Notes: a model not told the origin generated them from the letters alone. Counted from the stretch's first letter, positions 43,201-61,200 are shown. The stretch is DNA of 64,000 nucleotides from Mimachlamys varia (GCA_947623455.1 OX392540.1:7333432-7397431), one strand, 5' to 3'. A program made the numbers and translations.

Positions 43201-46200
43201 TAGGTGTAATAAATGATAAATACTGGAATGTCCACATCATTTATAGGCGTAATAAATGATAAATACTGGAATGTCGACATCATTTATAGTCGTAATAAAT
43301 GATAAATACTGGAATGTCGACATCATTTATAGGCGTAATAAATGATAAATACTGGAATGTTTACATCATTTATAGGCGTAATAAATGATAAATACTGGAA
43401 TGTCCACATCATTTATAGGCGTAATAAATGATAAATACTGGAATGTCCACATCATTTATAGGTGTAATAAAGGATAAATATTGGAATGTCCACATCATTT
43501 ATAGGCGTAATAAATGATAAATACTGGAATGTCCACATCATTTATAGGCGTAATAAATGATAAATACTGGAATGTTTACATCATTTATAGGCGTAATAAA
43601 GGATAAATACTGGAATGTTTACATCATTTATAGGCGTAATAAATGATAAATACTGGAATGTTTACATCATTTATAGGTGTAATAAATGATAAATACTGGA
43701 ATGTCCACATCATTTATAGGCGTAATAAATGATAAATACTGGAATGTCCACATCATTTATAGGTGTAATAAATGATCAATACTGGAATGTCGACATCATT
43801 TATAATCGTGATAAATGATAAATACTGGAATGTCCACATCAATTATAGGCGTAATAAATGATAAATACTGGAATGTCCACATCATTTATAGGTGTAATAA
43901 ATAATAAATACTGGAATGTCGACATCATTTATAGGTGTAATAAATGATAAATACTGGAATGTCCACATCATTTATAGGTGTAATAAATGATAAATACTGG
44001 AATGTCCACATCATTTATAGGTGTAATAAATGATAAATACTGGAATGTTTACATCATTTATAGGTGTGATAAGTGAGAAATACTGGAATGTCGACATCAT
44101 TTATAGGTGTAATAAATGATAAATACTGGAATGTCGACATCATTTATAGGTGTAATAAATCATAAATACTTGAATGTTTACATCATTTATAGGCGTGATA
44201 AATGATAAATACTGGAATGTCCACATCATTTATAGGTGTAATAAATGATAAATACTGGAATGTCCACATCATTTATAGGTGTAATAAATGATAAATACTG
44301 GAATGTCCACATCATTTATAGGTGTAATAAATGATAAATACTGGAATGTCCACATCATTTATAGGTGTAATAAATGATAAATACTGGAATGTCCACATCA
44401 TTTATAGGTGTAATAAATGATAAATACTGGAATGTCGACATCATTTATAGGTGTAATAAATGATAAATACTGGAATGTTTACATCATTTATAGGTGTAAT
44501 ATCTGATAAATACTGGAATGTCCACATCATTTATAGGTGTAATAAATGATAAATAGTGGAATGTTTACATCATTTATAGGTGTAATAAATGATAAATACT
44601 GGAATGTTTACATCATTTATAGGCGTAATAAATGATAAATACTGGAATGTCCACATCATTTATAGGTGTAATAAATGATAAATACTGGAATGTCGACATC
44701 ATTTATAGGCGTAATTAATGATAAATACTGGAATGTCGACATCATTTATAGGTGTAATAAATGATAAATACTGGAATGTCTACATCATTTATAGGCGTAA
44801 TAAATGATAAATATTGGAATGTCCACATCATTTATAGGTGTAATAAATGATAAATACTGGAATGTCCACATCATTTATAGGTGTAATAAATGATAAATAC
44901 TGGAATGTCCACATCATTTATAGGTGTAATAAATGATAAATACTGGAATGTCGACATCATTTATAGGTGTAATAAATGATAAATACTGGAATGTCCACAT
45001 CATTTATAGGCGTAATAAATGATTAATACTGGAATGTCGACATCATTTATAGGTGTAATAAATGATAAATACTGGAATGTCGACATCATTTATAGGTGTA
45101 ATAAATGATAAATACTGGAATGTCCACATCATTTATATGCGTAATAAATGATAAATACTGGAATGTCCACATCATTTATAGGTGTAATAAATGATAAATA
45201 CTGGAATGTCGACATCATTTATAGGTGTAATAAATGATAAATACTGGAATGTCCACATCATTTATAGGCGTAATAAATGATTAATACTGGAATGTCGACA
45301 TCATTTATAGGTGTAATAAATGATAAATACTGGAATGTCGACATCATTTATAGGTGTAATAAATGATAAATACTGGAATGTCGACATCATTTATAGGTGT
45401 AATAAATGATAAATACTGGAATGTCGACATCATTTATAGGTGTAATAAATGATAAATACTGGAATGTCGACATCATTTATAGGCGTAATAAATGATAAAT
45501 ACTGGAATGTCCACATCATTTATAGGTGTAATAAATGATAAATACTGGAATGTCGACATCATTTATAGGCATGATAAATGATTAATACTGGAATGTCCAC
45601 ATCATTTATAGGTGTAATAAATGATAAATACTGGAATGTCCACATCATTTATAGGTGTAATAAATGATAAATACTGGAATGTCGACATCATTTATATGCG
45701 TAATAAATGATTAATACTGGAATGTCCACATCATTTATAGGTGTAATAAATGATAAATACTGGAATGTCCACATCATTTATAGGTGTAATAAATGATAAA
45801 TACTGGAATGTCGACATCATTTATATGCGTAATAAATGATTAATACTGGAATGTCCACATCATTTATAGGTGTAATAAATGATAAATACTGGAATGTCCA
45901 CATCATTTATAATCTTGATAAATGATAAATACTGGAATGTCCACATCATTTATAGGTGTAATAAATGATAAATGTTGGAATGTGTACATCATTTATAGGC
46001 GTAATAAATGATAAATACTGGAATGTCCACATCATTTATATGCGTAATAAATGATTAATACTGGAATGTCCACATCATTTATAGGTGTAATAAATGATAA
46101 ATACTGGAATGTCGACATCATTTATATGCGTAATAAATGATAAATACTGGAATGTCGACATCATTTATAGGCGTAATAAATGATAAATACTGGAATGTTT

Positions 46201-49200
46201 ACATCATTTATAGGCGTAATAAATGATAAATACTGGAATGTCCACATCATTTATAGGCGTAATAAATGATAAATACTGGAATGTCCACATCATTTATAGG
46301 TGTAATAAATGATAAATACTGGAATGTCCACATCATTTATAGGCGTAATAAATGATAAATACTGGAATGTCCACATCATTTATAGGCGTAATAAATGATA
46401 AATACTGGAATGTTTACATCATTTATAGGCGTGATAAATGATAAATACTGGAATGTCCACATCATTTATAGGTGTAATAAATGATAAATATTGGAATGTC
46501 GACATCATTTATAGGCGTGATAAATGATAAATACTGGAATGTCCACATCATTTATAGGTGTAATAAATGATAAATACTGGAATGTCCACATCATTTATAG
46601 GTGTAATAAATGATAAATACTGGAATGTTTACATCATTTATAGGCGTAATAAATGATAAATACTGCAATGTCGACATCATTTATAGGCGTGATAAATGAT
46701 AATACTGGAATGTCGACATCATTTATAGGTGTAATAAATGATAAATACTGGAATGTCGACATCATTTATAGGTGTAATAAATGATAAATACTGGAATGTC
46801 GACATCATTTATAGGTGTAATAAATGATAAATACTGGAATGTCGACATCAATTATAGGCGTAATAAATGATAAATACTGGAATGTCGACATCAATTATAG
46901 GCGTAATAAATGATAAATACTGGAATGTCGACATCAATTATAGGCGTAATAAATAATAAATACTGGAATGTCGACATCATTTATAGGTGTAATAAATGAT
47001 AAATACTGGAATGTCCACATCATTTATAGGTGTAATAAATGATAAATACTGGAATGTCCACATCATTTATAGGTGTAATAAATGATAAATACTGGAATGT
47101 CGACATCAATTATAGGCGTAATAAATGATAAATACTGGAATGTCGACATCAATTATAGGCGTAATAAATAATAAATACTGGAATGTCGACATCATTTATA
47201 GGTGTAATAAATGATAAATACTGGAATGTCGACATCATTTATAGGCGTAATAAATGATAAATACTGGAATGTCGACATCATTTATAGGCGTGATAAATGA
47301 TAAATACTGGAATGTCCACATCATTTATAGGTGTGATAAATGATAAATACTGGAATGTCCACATCATTTATAGGTGTAATAAATGATAAATACTGGAATG
47401 TTTACATCATTTATAGGTGTGATAAGTGAGAAATACTGGAATGTCGACATCATTTATAGGTGTAATAAATGATAAATACTGGAATGTCGACATCATTTAT
47501 AGGTGTAATAAATGATAAATACTGGAATGTCCACATCATTTATAGGTGTAATAAATGATAAATACTGGAATGTTTACATCATTTATAGGCGTAATAAATG
47601 ATAAATACTGGAATGTCGACATCATTTATATGCGTAATAAATGATTAATACTGGAATGTCCACATCATTTATAGGTGTAATAAATGATAAATACTGGAAT
47701 GTCCACATCATTTATAGGTGTAATAAATGATAAATACTGGAATGTCGACATCATTTATAGGCGTAATAAATGATAAATACTGGAATGTCGACATCATTTA
47801 TATGCGTAATAAATGATAAATACTGGAATGTCGACATCATTTATATGCGTAATAAATGATTAATACTGGAATGTCCACATCATTTATAGGTGTAATAAAT
47901 GATAAATACTGGAATGTCCACATCATTTATAGGTGTAATAAATGATAAATACTGGAATGTCCACATCATTTATAGGTGTAATAAATGATAAATACTGGAA
48001 TGTCGACATCATTTATAGGCGTAATAAATGATAAATACTGGAATGTCGACATCATTCATATGCGTAATAAATGATTAATACTGGAATGTCCACATCATTT
48101 ATAGGTGTAATAAATGATAAATACTGGAATGTCCACATCATTTATAGGCGTAATAAATGATAAATACTGGAATGTCGACATCATTTATAGGCGTAATAAA
48201 TGATAAATACTGGAATGTCCACATCATTTATAGGTGTAATAAATGATAAATACTGGAATGTCGACATCATTTATAGGCGTAATAAATGATAAATACTGGA
48301 ATGTCCACATCATTTATAGGTGTAATAAATGATAAATACTGGAATGTCGACATCATTTATAATCGTGATAAATGATAAATACTGGAATGTCGACATCATT
48401 TATAGGTGTAATAAATGATAAATACTGGAATGTCGACATCATTTATAGGTGTAATAAATGATAAATACTGGAATGTCGACATCATTTATAATCGTAATAA
48501 ATGATAAATACTGGAATGTCGACATCATTTATAGGTGTAATAAATGATAAATACTGGAATGTCGACATCATTTATAATCGTGATAAATGATAAATACTGG
48601 AATGTCCACATCATTTATAGGTGTAATAAATGATAAATGTTGGAATGTGTACATCATTTATAGGCGTAATAAATGATAAATACTGGAATGTCCACATCAT
48701 TTATATGCGTAATAAATGATTAATACTGGAATGTCCACATCATTTATAGGTGTAATAAATGATAAATACTGGAATGTCGACATCATTTATATGCGTAATA
48801 AATGATTAATACTGGAATGTCCACATCATTTATAGGCGTAATAAATGATAAATACTGGAATGTCCACATCATTTATAGGTGTAATAAATGATAAATACTG
48901 GAATGTCGACATCATTTATAGGCGTGATAAATGATAAATACTGGAATGTTTACATCATTTATAGGCGTGATAAATGATAAATACTGGAATGTCCACATCA
49001 TTTATAGGCGTAATAAATGATAAATACTGGAATGTCGACATCATTTATAGGCGTAATAAATGATAAATACTGGAATGTCGACATCATTTATAGGTGTAAT
49101 AAATGATAAATACTGGAATGTCCACATCATTTATAGGTGTAATAAATGATAAATACTGGAATGTCCACATCATTTATAGGCGTAATATCGGATAAATACT

Positions 49201-52200
49201 GGAATGTCGACATCATTTATAGGCGTAATAAATGATAAATACTGGAATGTCCACATCATTTATAGGTGTAATAAATGATAAATACTGGAATGTCGACATC
49301 ATTTATAGGTGTAATAAATGATAAATACTGGAATGTTTACATCATTTATAGGCGTAATAAATGATAAATACTGGAATGTCCACATCATTTATAGGCGTAA
49401 TAAATGATAAATACTGGAATGTCGACATCATTTATAATCGTGATAAATGATAAATACTGGAATGTCGACATCATTTATAGGCGTAATAAATGATAAATAC
49501 TGGAATGTCCACATCATTTATAGGTGTAATAAATGATAAATACTGGAATGTCGACATCATTTATAGGTGTAATAAAGGATAAATACTGGAATGTCCACAT
49601 CATTTATAGGTGTAATAAATGATAAATACTGGAATGTCCACATCATTTATAGGCGTAATAAATGATTAATACTGGAATGTCTACATCATTTATAGGCGTC
49701 ATAAATGATAAATACTGAAATATCTACATCATTTATAGGTGTAATAAATGATAAATACTGGAATGTCTACATCATTTATAGGCGTAATAAATGATAAATA
49801 CTGGAATGTCTACATCATTTATAGGCGTAATAAATGATCAATATTGGAATGTCTACATCATTTATAGGCGTAATAAATGATAAATAGTGGAATGTCCACA
49901 TCATTTATAGGCGTGATAAATGATAAATACTGGAATGTCCACATCATTTATAGGCGTAATAAATGATAAATAGTGGAATGTCGACATCATTTATAGGCGT
50001 AATAAATGATAAATACTGGAATGTCGACATCATTTATAGGTGTAATAAATGATAAATACTGGAATGTCGACATCATTTATAGGTGTAATAAATGATAAAT
50101 ACTGGAATGTCCACATCATTTATAGGCGTGATAAATGATAAATACTGGAATGTCGACATCATTTATAGGCGTAATAAATGATAAATACTGGAATGTCCAC
50201 ATCATTTATAGGTGTAATAAATGATAAATACTGGAATGTCTACATCATTTATAGGTGTAATAAATGATTAATACTGGAATGTCGACATCATTTATAGGCG
50301 TAATAAATGATTAATACTGGAATGTCGACATCATTTATAGGCGTAATAAATGATAAATACTGGAATGTCTACATCATTTATAGGCGTAATAAATGATAAA
50401 TACTGGAATGTCGACATCATTTATAGGCGTAATAAATGATTAATACTGGAATGTCGACATCATTTATAGGCGTAATAAATGATAAATACTGGAATGTCCA
50501 CATCATTTATAGGCGTAATAAATGATTAATACTGGAATGTCGACATCATTTATAGGTGTAATATCTGATAAATACTGGAATGTCCACATCATTTAAAGGC
50601 GTAATAAATGATAAATACTGGAATGTCGACATCATTTATAGGCGTAATAAATGATAAATACTGGAATGTCCACATCATTTATAGGCGTAATAAATGATAA
50701 ATACTGGAATGTTTACATCATTTATAGGCGTAATAAATGATAAATACTGGAATGTCGACATCATTTATAGGTGTAATAAATGATAAATACTGGAATGTTT
50801 ACATCATTTATAGGTGTAATAAATGATAAATACTGGAATGTTTACATCATTTATAGGTGTAATAAATGATAAATACTGGAATGTTTACATCATTTATAGG
50901 CGTAATAAATGATAAATACTGGAATGTCGACATCATTTATAGGTGTAATAAATGATAAATACTGGAATGTCCACATCATTTATAGGCGTAATAAATGATA
51001 AATACTGGAATGTCCACATCATTTATAGGTGTAATATCTGATAAATACTGGAATGTCCACATCATTTATAGGTGTAATAAATGATAAATACTGGAATGTC
51101 GACATCATTTATAGGTGTAATAAATGATAAATACTGGAATGTCCACATCATTTATAGGTGTAATAAATGATAAATACTGGAATGTTTACATCATTTATAG
51201 GCGTAATAAATGATAAATACTGGAATGTCCACATCATTTATAGGCGTGATAAATGATAAATACTGGAATGTCGACATCATTTATAGGCGTAATAAATGAT
51301 AAATACTGGAATGTCTACATCATTTATAGGCGTAATAAATGATAAATACTGGAATGTCGACATCATTTATAGGTGTAATAAATGATAAATACTGGAATGT
51401 CGACATCATTTATAGGTGTAATAAATGATAAATACTGGAATGTCGACATCATTTATAGGTGTAATAAATGATAAATACTGGAATGTCGACATCATTTATA
51501 GGCGTAATAAATGATTAATACTGGAATGTCGACATCATTTATAGGCGTAATAAATGATAAATACTGGAATGTCGACATCATTTATAGGTGTAATAAATGA
51601 TAAATACTGGAATGTCGACATCATTTATAGGTGTAATAAATGATAAATACTGGAATGTCCACATCATTTATAGGTGTAATAAATGATAAATACTGGAATG
51701 TCGACATCATTTATAGTCGTAATAAATGATAAATACTGGAATGTCGACATCATTTATAGGCGTAATAAATGATAAATACTGGAATGTTTACATCATTTAT
51801 AGGCGTAATAAATGATAAATACTGGAATGTCCACATCATTTATAGGCGTAATAAATGATAAATACTGGAATGTCCACATCATTTATAGGTGTAATAAAGG
51901 ATAAATATTGGAATGTCCACATCATTTATAGGCGTGATAAATGATAAATACTGGAATGTCCACATCATTTATAGGCGTAATAAATGATAAATACTGGAAT
52001 GTTTACATCATTTATAGGCGTAATAAAGGATAAATACTGGAATGTTTACATCATTTATAGGCGTAATAAATGATAAATACTGGAATGTCCACATCATTTA
52101 TAGGCGTAATAAATGATAAATACTGGAATGTCCACATCATTTATAGGCGTAATAAATGATAAATACTGGAATGTCCACATCATTTATAGGCGTAATAAAT

Positions 52201-55200
52201 GATAAATACTGGAATGTTTACATCATTTATAGGCGTAATAAATGATAAATACTGGAATGTTTACATCATTTATAGGTGTAATAATTGATAAATACTGGAA
52301 TGTCCACATCATTTATAGGTGTAATAAATGATCAATACTGGAATGTCCACATCATTTATAGGCGTAATAAATGATAAATACTGGAATGTCGACATCATTT
52401 ATAGGTGTAATAAATGATCAATACTGGAATGTCGACATCATTTATAGGTGTAATAAATGATAAATACTGGAATGTTTACATCATTTATAGGCGTAATAAA
52501 TGATAAATACTGGAATGTCCACATCATTTATAGGCGTAATAAATGATAAATACTGGAATGTCCACATCATTTATAGGTGTAATAAATGATAAATACTGGA
52601 ATGTTTACATCATTTATAGGCGTAATAAATGATAAATATTGGAATGTCGACATCATTTATAGGTGTAATAAATGATAAATACTGGAATGTCGACATCATT
52701 TATAGGTGTAATAAATGATAAATACTGGAATGTCCACATCATTTATAGGCGTAATAAATGATAAATACTGGAATGTCGACATCATTTATAGGTGTAATAT
52801 CTGATAAATACTGGAATGTCGACATCATTTATAGGCGTAATAAATGATAAATACTGGAATGTCCACATCATTTATAGGCGTAATAAATGATAAATACTGG
52901 AATGTCCACATCATTTATAGGTGTAATAAATGATAAATACTGGAATGTCGACATCATTTATAGGTGTAATAAATGATAAATACTGGAATGTCCACATCAT
53001 TTATAGGCGTAATATCTGATAAATACTGGAATGTCCACATCATTTATAGGCGTAATAAATGATAAATACTGGAATGTCCACATCATTTATAGGCGTAATA
53101 AATGATTAATACTGGAATGTCTACATCATTTATAGGCGTCATAAATGATAAATACTGAAATATCTACATCATTTATAGGTGTAATAAATGATAAATACTG
53201 GAATGTCTACATCATTTATAGGCGTAATAAATGATAAATACTGGAATGTCTACATCATTTATAGGCGTAATAAATGATCAATATTGGAATGTCTACATCA
53301 TTTATAGGCGTAATAAATGATAAATAGTGGAATGTCCACATCATTTATAGGCGTGATAAATGATAAATACTGGAATGTCCACATCATTTATAGGCGTAAT
53401 AAATGATAAATAGTGGAATGTCGACATCATTTATAGGCGTAATAAATGATAAATACTGGAATGTCGACATCATTTATAGGTGTAATAAATGATAAATACT
53501 GGAATGTCGACATCATTTATAGGTGTAATAAATGATAAATACTGGAATGTCCACATCATTTATAGGCGTGATAAATGATAAATACTGGAATGTCGACATC
53601 ATTTATAGGCGTAATAAATGATAAATACTGGAATGTCCACATCATTTATAGGTGTAATAAATGATAAATACTGGAATGTCTACATCATTTATAGGTGTAA
53701 TAAATGATTAATACTGGAATGTCGACATCAGTTATAGGCGTAATAAATGATTAATACTGGAATGTCGACATCATTTATAGGTGTAATAAATGATAAATAC
53801 TGGAATGTCTACATCATTTATAGGCGTAATAAATGATAAATACTGGAATGTCGACATCATTTATAGGCGTAATAAATGATTAATACTGGAATGTCGACAT
53901 CATTTATAGGCGTAATAAATGATAAATACTGGAATGTCCACATCATTTATAGGCGTAATAAATGATAAATACTGGAATGTCCACATCATTTATAGGTGTA
54001 ATAAAGGATAAATATTGGAATGTCCACATCATTTATAGGCGTAATAAATGATAAATACTGGAATGTCCACATCATTTATAGGCGTAATAAATGATAAATA
54101 CTGGAATGTTTACATCATTTATAGGCGTAATAAAGGATAAATACTGGAATGTTTACATCATTTATAGGCGTAATAAATGATAAATACTGGAATGTCCACA
54201 TCATTTATAGGCGTAATAAATGATAAATACTGGAATGTCCACATCATTTATAGGCGTAATAAATGATAAATACTGGAATGTCCACATCATTTATAGGCGT
54301 AATAAATGATAAATACTGGAATGTTTACATCATTTATAGGCGTAATAAATGATAAATACTGGAATGTTTACATCATTTATAGGTGTAATAAATGATAAAT
54401 ACTGGAATGTCCACATCATTTATAGGTGTAATAAATGATCAATACTGGAATGTCCACATCATTTATAGGCGTAATAAATGATAAATACTGGAATGTCGAC
54501 ATCATTTATAGGTGTAATAAATGATCAATACTGGAATGTCGACATCATTTATAGGTGTAATAAATGATAAATACTGGAATGTTTACATCATTTATAGGCG
54601 TAATAAATGATAAATACTGGAATGTCCACATCATTTATAGGCGTAATAAATGATAAATACTGGAATGTCCACATCATTTATAGGTGTAATAAATGATAAA
54701 TACTGGAATGTTTACATCATTTATAGGCGTAATAAATGATAAATATTGGAATGTCGACATCATTTATAGGTGTAATAAATGATAAATACTGGAATGTCGA
54801 CATCATTTATAGGTGTAATAAATGATAAATACTGGAATGTCCACATCATTTATAGGCGTAATAAATGATAAATACTGGAATGTCGACATCATTTATAGGT
54901 GTAATATCTGATAAATACTGGAATGTCGACATCATTTATAGGCGTAATAAATGATAAATACTGGAATGTCCACATCATTTATAGGCGTAATAAATGATAA
55001 ATACTGGAATGTCCACATCATTTATAGGTGTAATAAATGATAAATACTGGAATGTCGACATCATTTATAGGTGTAATAAATGATAAATACTGGAATGTCC
55101 ACATCATTTATAGGCGTAATATCTGATAAATACTGGAATGTCCACATCATTTATAGGCGTAATAAATGATAAATACTGGAATGTCGACATCATTTATAGG

Positions 55201-58200
55201 TGTAATAAATGATAAATACTGGAATGTCGACATCATTTATAGGTGTAATAAATGATAAATACTGGAATGTCCACATCATTTATAGGCGTAATAAATGATA
55301 AATACTGGAATGTCCACATCATTTATAGGTGTAATAAATGATAAATACTGGAATGTCCACATCATTTATAGGCGTAATAAATGATAAATACTGGAATGTC
55401 CACATCATTTATAGGCGTAATAAATGATAAATACTGGAATGTCCACATCATTTATAATCGTGATAAATGATAAATACTGGAATGTCGACATCATTTATAG
55501 GCGTGATAAATGATAAATACTGGAATGTCGACATCATTTATAGGTGTAATATCTGATAAATACTGGAATGTCCACATCATTTATAGGCGTAATATCTGAT
55601 AAATACTGGAATGTCCACATCATTTATAGGCGTAATATCTGATAAATACTGGAATGTCCACATCATTTATAGGTGTAATAAATGATAAATACTGGAATGT
55701 CGACATCATTTATAGGTGTAATAAATGATAAATACTGGAATGTCCACATCATTTATAGGTGTAATAAATGATAAATACTGGAATGTCCACATCATTTATA
55801 GGTGTAATAAAGGATAAATACTGGAATGTCGACATCATTTATAGGTGTAATAAATGATAAATACTGGAATGTCCACATCATTTATAGGCGTAATAAATGA
55901 TAAATACTGGAATGTCGACATCATTTATAGGTGTAATAAAGGATAAATATTGGAATGTCCACATCATTTATAGGTGTAATAAATGATAAATACTGGAATG
56001 TCCACATCATTTATAGGCGTGATAAATGATAAATACTGGAATGTCCACATCATTTATTGGCGTAATAAATGATAAATACTGGAATGTCTACATCATTTAT
56101 AGGCGTCATAAATGATAAATACTGGAATGTCTACATCATTTATAGGTGTAATAAATGATAAATACTGGAATGTCTACATCATTTATAGGCGTAATAAATG
56201 ATAAATATTGGAATGTCTACATCATTTATAGGCGTAATAAATGATCAATACTGGAATGTCCACATCATTTATAATCGTGATAAATGATAAATATTGGAAT
56301 GTCCACATCATTTATAGGCGTAATAAATGATTAATACTGGAATGTTTACATCATTTATATGCGTAATAAATGATAAATAGTGGAATGTTTACATCATTTA
56401 TAGGTGTAATAAATGATAAATACTGGAATGTTTACATCATTTATAGGCGTAATAAATGATAAATACTGGAATGTCGACATCATTTATAGGTGTAATAAAT
56501 GATCAATACTGGAATGTCCACATCATTTATAGGTGTAATAAATGATAAATACTGGAATGTCCACATCATTTATAGGCGTAATAAATGATAAATACTGGAA
56601 TGTCCACATCATTTATAGGCGTAATAAATGATAAATACTGGAATGTCCACATCATTTATAGGTGTAATATCTGATAAATACTGGAATGTCGACATCATTT
56701 ATAGGCGTGATAAATGATAAATACTGGAATGTCCACATCATTTATAGGCGTAATATCTGATAAATACTGGAATGTCCACATCATTTATAGGCGTAATAAA
56801 TGATAAATACTGGAATGTCGACATCATTTATAGGTGTAATAAATGATAAATACTGGAATGTCCACATCATTTATAGGTGTAATAAATGATAAATACTGGA
56901 ATGTCCACATCATTTATAGGCGTAATATCTGATAAATACTGGAATGTCCACATCATTTATAGGCGTAATATCTGATAAATACTGGAATGTCCACATCATT
57001 TATAGGTGTAATATCTGATAAATACTGGAATGTCCACATCATTTATAGGTGTAATAAATGATAAATACTGGAATGTTTACATCATTTATAGGCGTAATAA
57101 ATGATAAATACTGGAATGTCCACATCATTTATAGGCGTAATAAATGATAAATACTGGAATGTCCACATCATTTATAGGCGTAATATCTGATAAATACTGG
57201 AATGTCCACATCATTTATAGGCGTAATATCTGATAAATACTGGAATGTCCACATCATTTATAGGTGTAATATCTGATAAATACTGGAATGTCCACATCAT
57301 TTATAGGCGTGATATCTGATAAATACTGGAATGTCCACATCATTTATAGGCGTAATATCTGATAAATACTGGAATGTCCACATCATTTATAGGTGTAATA
57401 AATGATAAATACTGGAATGTCGACATCATTTATATGTGTAATAAATGATAAATACTGGAATGTCGACATCATTTATAGGTGTAATAAATGATAAATACTG
57501 GAATGTCGACATCATTTATAGGTGTAATAAATGATAAATACTGGAATGTCGACATCATTTATAGGCGTAATAAATGATAAATACTGGAATGTCCACATCA
57601 TTTATAGGTGTAATAAATGATAAATACTGGAATGTCGACATCATTTATATGCGTAATAAATGATAAATACTGGAATGTCGACATCATTTATAGTCGTAAT
57701 AAATGATAAATACTGGAATGTCCACATCATTTATAGGCGTAATAAATGATAAATACTGGAATGTCGACATCATTTATAGGTGTAATAAATGATAAATACT
57801 GGAATGTCCACATCATTTATAGGCGTAATAAATGATAAATACTGGAATGTCGACATCATTTATAGGCGTGATAAATGATAAATACTGGAATGTCCACATC
57901 ATTTATAGGCGTAATAAATGATAAATATTGGAATGTCTACATCATTTATAGGCGTCATAAATGATAAATACTGGAATGTCTACATCATTTATAGGTGTAA
58001 TAAATGATAAATACTGGAATGTCTACATCATTTATAGGCGTAATAAATGATAAATATTGGAATGTCTACATCATTTATATGCGTAATAAATTATCAATAG
58101 TGGAATGTCTACATCATTTATAGGTGTAATAAATGATCAATACTGGAATGTCCACATCATTTATAATCGTGATAAATGATAAATATTGGAATGTCCACAT

Positions 58201-61200
58201 CATTTATAGGCGTAATAAATGATTAATACTGGAATGTTTACATCATTTATATGCGTAATAAATGATAAATAGTGGAATGTTTACATCATTTATAGGTGTA
58301 ATAAAGGATAAATACTGGAATGTCTACATCATTTATAGGTGTAATAAATGATAAATACTGGAATGTCCACATCATTTATAGGTGTAATAAATGATAAATA
58401 CTGGAATGTCGACATCATTTATAGGCGTAATAAATGATAAATACTGGAATGTCCACATCATTTATATGTGTAATAAATGATAAATACTGGAATGTTTACA
58501 TCATTTATAGGCGTAATAAAGGATAAATACTGGAATGTTTACATCATTTATATGCGTAATAAATGATAAATAGTGGAATGTTTACATCATTTATAGGTGT
58601 AATAAAGGATAAATACTGGAATGTCTACATCATTTATAGGTGTAATAAATGATTAATACTGGAATGTTTACATCATTTATATGCGTAATAAATGATAAAT
58701 AGTGGAATGTTTACATCATTTATAGGTGTAATAAAGGATAAATACTGGAATGTCTACATCATTTATAGGCGTAATAAATGATTAATACTGGAATGTTTAC
58801 ATCATTTATATGCGTAATAAATGATAAATAGTGGAATGTTTACATCATTTATAGGTGTAATAAAGGATAAATACTGGAATGTCTACATCATTTATAGGTG
58901 TAATAAATGATAAATACTGGAATGTCTACATCATTTATAGGTGTAATAAATGATAAATACTGGAATGTTTACATCATTTATAGGCGTAATAAAGGATAAA
59001 TACTGGAATGTCCACATCATTTATAGGTGTAATAAATGATAAATACTGGAATGTCCACATCATTTATAGGTGTAATAAATGATAAATACTGGAATGTCCA
59101 CATCATTTATATGTGTAATAAATGATAAATACTGGAATGTTTACATCATTTATAGGCGTAATAAAGGATAAATACTGGAATGTCCACATCATTTATAGGT
59201 GTAATAAATGATAAATACTGGAATGTCCACATCATTTATAGGTGTAATAAATGATAAATACTGGAATGTCCACATCATTTATAGGCGTAATAAATGATAA
59301 ATACTGGAATGTCCACATCATTTATAGGTGTAATAAATGATAAATACTGGAATGTCCACATCATTTATAGGCGTAATATCTGATAAATACTGGAATGTCG
59401 ACATCATTTATAGGTGTAATATCTGATAAATACTGGAATGTCCACATCATTTATAGGCGTAATATCTGATAAATACTGGAATGTCCACATCATTTATAGG
59501 CGTAATATCTGATAAATACTGGAATGTCGACATCATTTATAGGTGTAATAAATGATAAATACTGGAATGTTTACATCATTTATAGGTGTAATAAAGGATA
59601 AATATTGGAATGTCGACATCATTTATAGGTGTAATAAATGATAAATACTGGAATGTCCACATCATTTATAGGCGTAATAAATGATAAATACTGGAATGTC
59701 GACATCATTTATAGGTGTAATAAATGATAAATACTGGAATGTTTACATCATTTATAGGTGTAATAAAGGATAAATATTGGAATGTCGACATCATTTATAG
59801 GTGTAATAAATGATAAATACTGGAATGTCCACATCATTTATAGGCGTGATAAATGATAAATACTGGAATGTCGACATCATTTATAGGCGTAATAAATGAT
59901 AAATACTGGAATGTCCACATCATTTATAGGTGTAATAAATGATAAATACTGGAATGTCGACATCATTTATAGGTGTAATAAATGATAAATACTGGAATGT
60001 CGACATCATTTATATGTGTAATAAATGATAAATATTGGAATGTCGACATCATTTATAGGTGTAATAAATGATAAATACTGGAATGTCCACATCATTTATA
60101 GGTGTAATAAATGATAAATACTGGAATGTCGACATCATTTATAGGCGTAATAAATGATAAATACTGGAATGTCGACATCATTTATAGGCGTAATAAATGA
60201 TAAATACTGGAATGTTTACATCATTTATAGGTGTAATAAATGATAAATACTGGAATGTCGACATCATTTATAGGTGTAATAAATGATAAATACTGGAATG
60301 TCGACATCATTTATAGGTGTAATAAATGATAAATACTGGAATGTCCACATCATTTATAGGCGTAATAAATGATAAATACTGGAATGTCGACATCATTTAT
60401 AGGTGTAATAAAGGATAAATATTGGAATGTCCACATCATTTATAGGTGTAATAAATGATAAATACTGGAATGTCCACATCATTTATAGGCGTGATAAATG
60501 ATAAATACTGGAATGTCCACATCATTTATAGGCGTAATAAATGATAAATATTGGAATGTCTACATCATTTATAGGCGTCATAAATGATAAATACTGGAAT
60601 GTCTACATCATTTATAGGTGTAATAAATGATAAATACTGGAATGTTTACATCATTTATAGGTGTAATAAATGATAAATACTGGAATGTTTACATCATTTA
60701 TAGGCGTAATAAATGATAAATACTGGAATGTCGACATCATTTATAGGTGTAATAAATGATAAATACTGGAATGTCCACATCATTTATAGGCGTAATAAAT
60801 GATAAATACTGGAATGTCCACATCATTTATAGGTGTAATATCTGATAAATACTGGAATGTCCACATCATTTATAGGTGTAATAAATGATAAATACTGGAA
60901 TGTCGACATCATTTATAGGTGTAATAAATGATAAATACTGGAATGTCCACATCATTTATAGGTGTAATAAATGATAAATACTGGAATGTTTACATCATTT
61001 ATAGGCGTAATAAATGATAAATACTGGAATGTCCACATCATTTATAGGCGTGATAAATGATAAATACTGGAATGTCGACATCATTTATAGGCGTAATAAA
61101 TGATAAATACTGGAATGTCTACATCATTTATAGGCGTAATAAATGATAAATACTGGAATGTCGACATCATTTATAGGTGTAATAAATGATAAATACTGGA

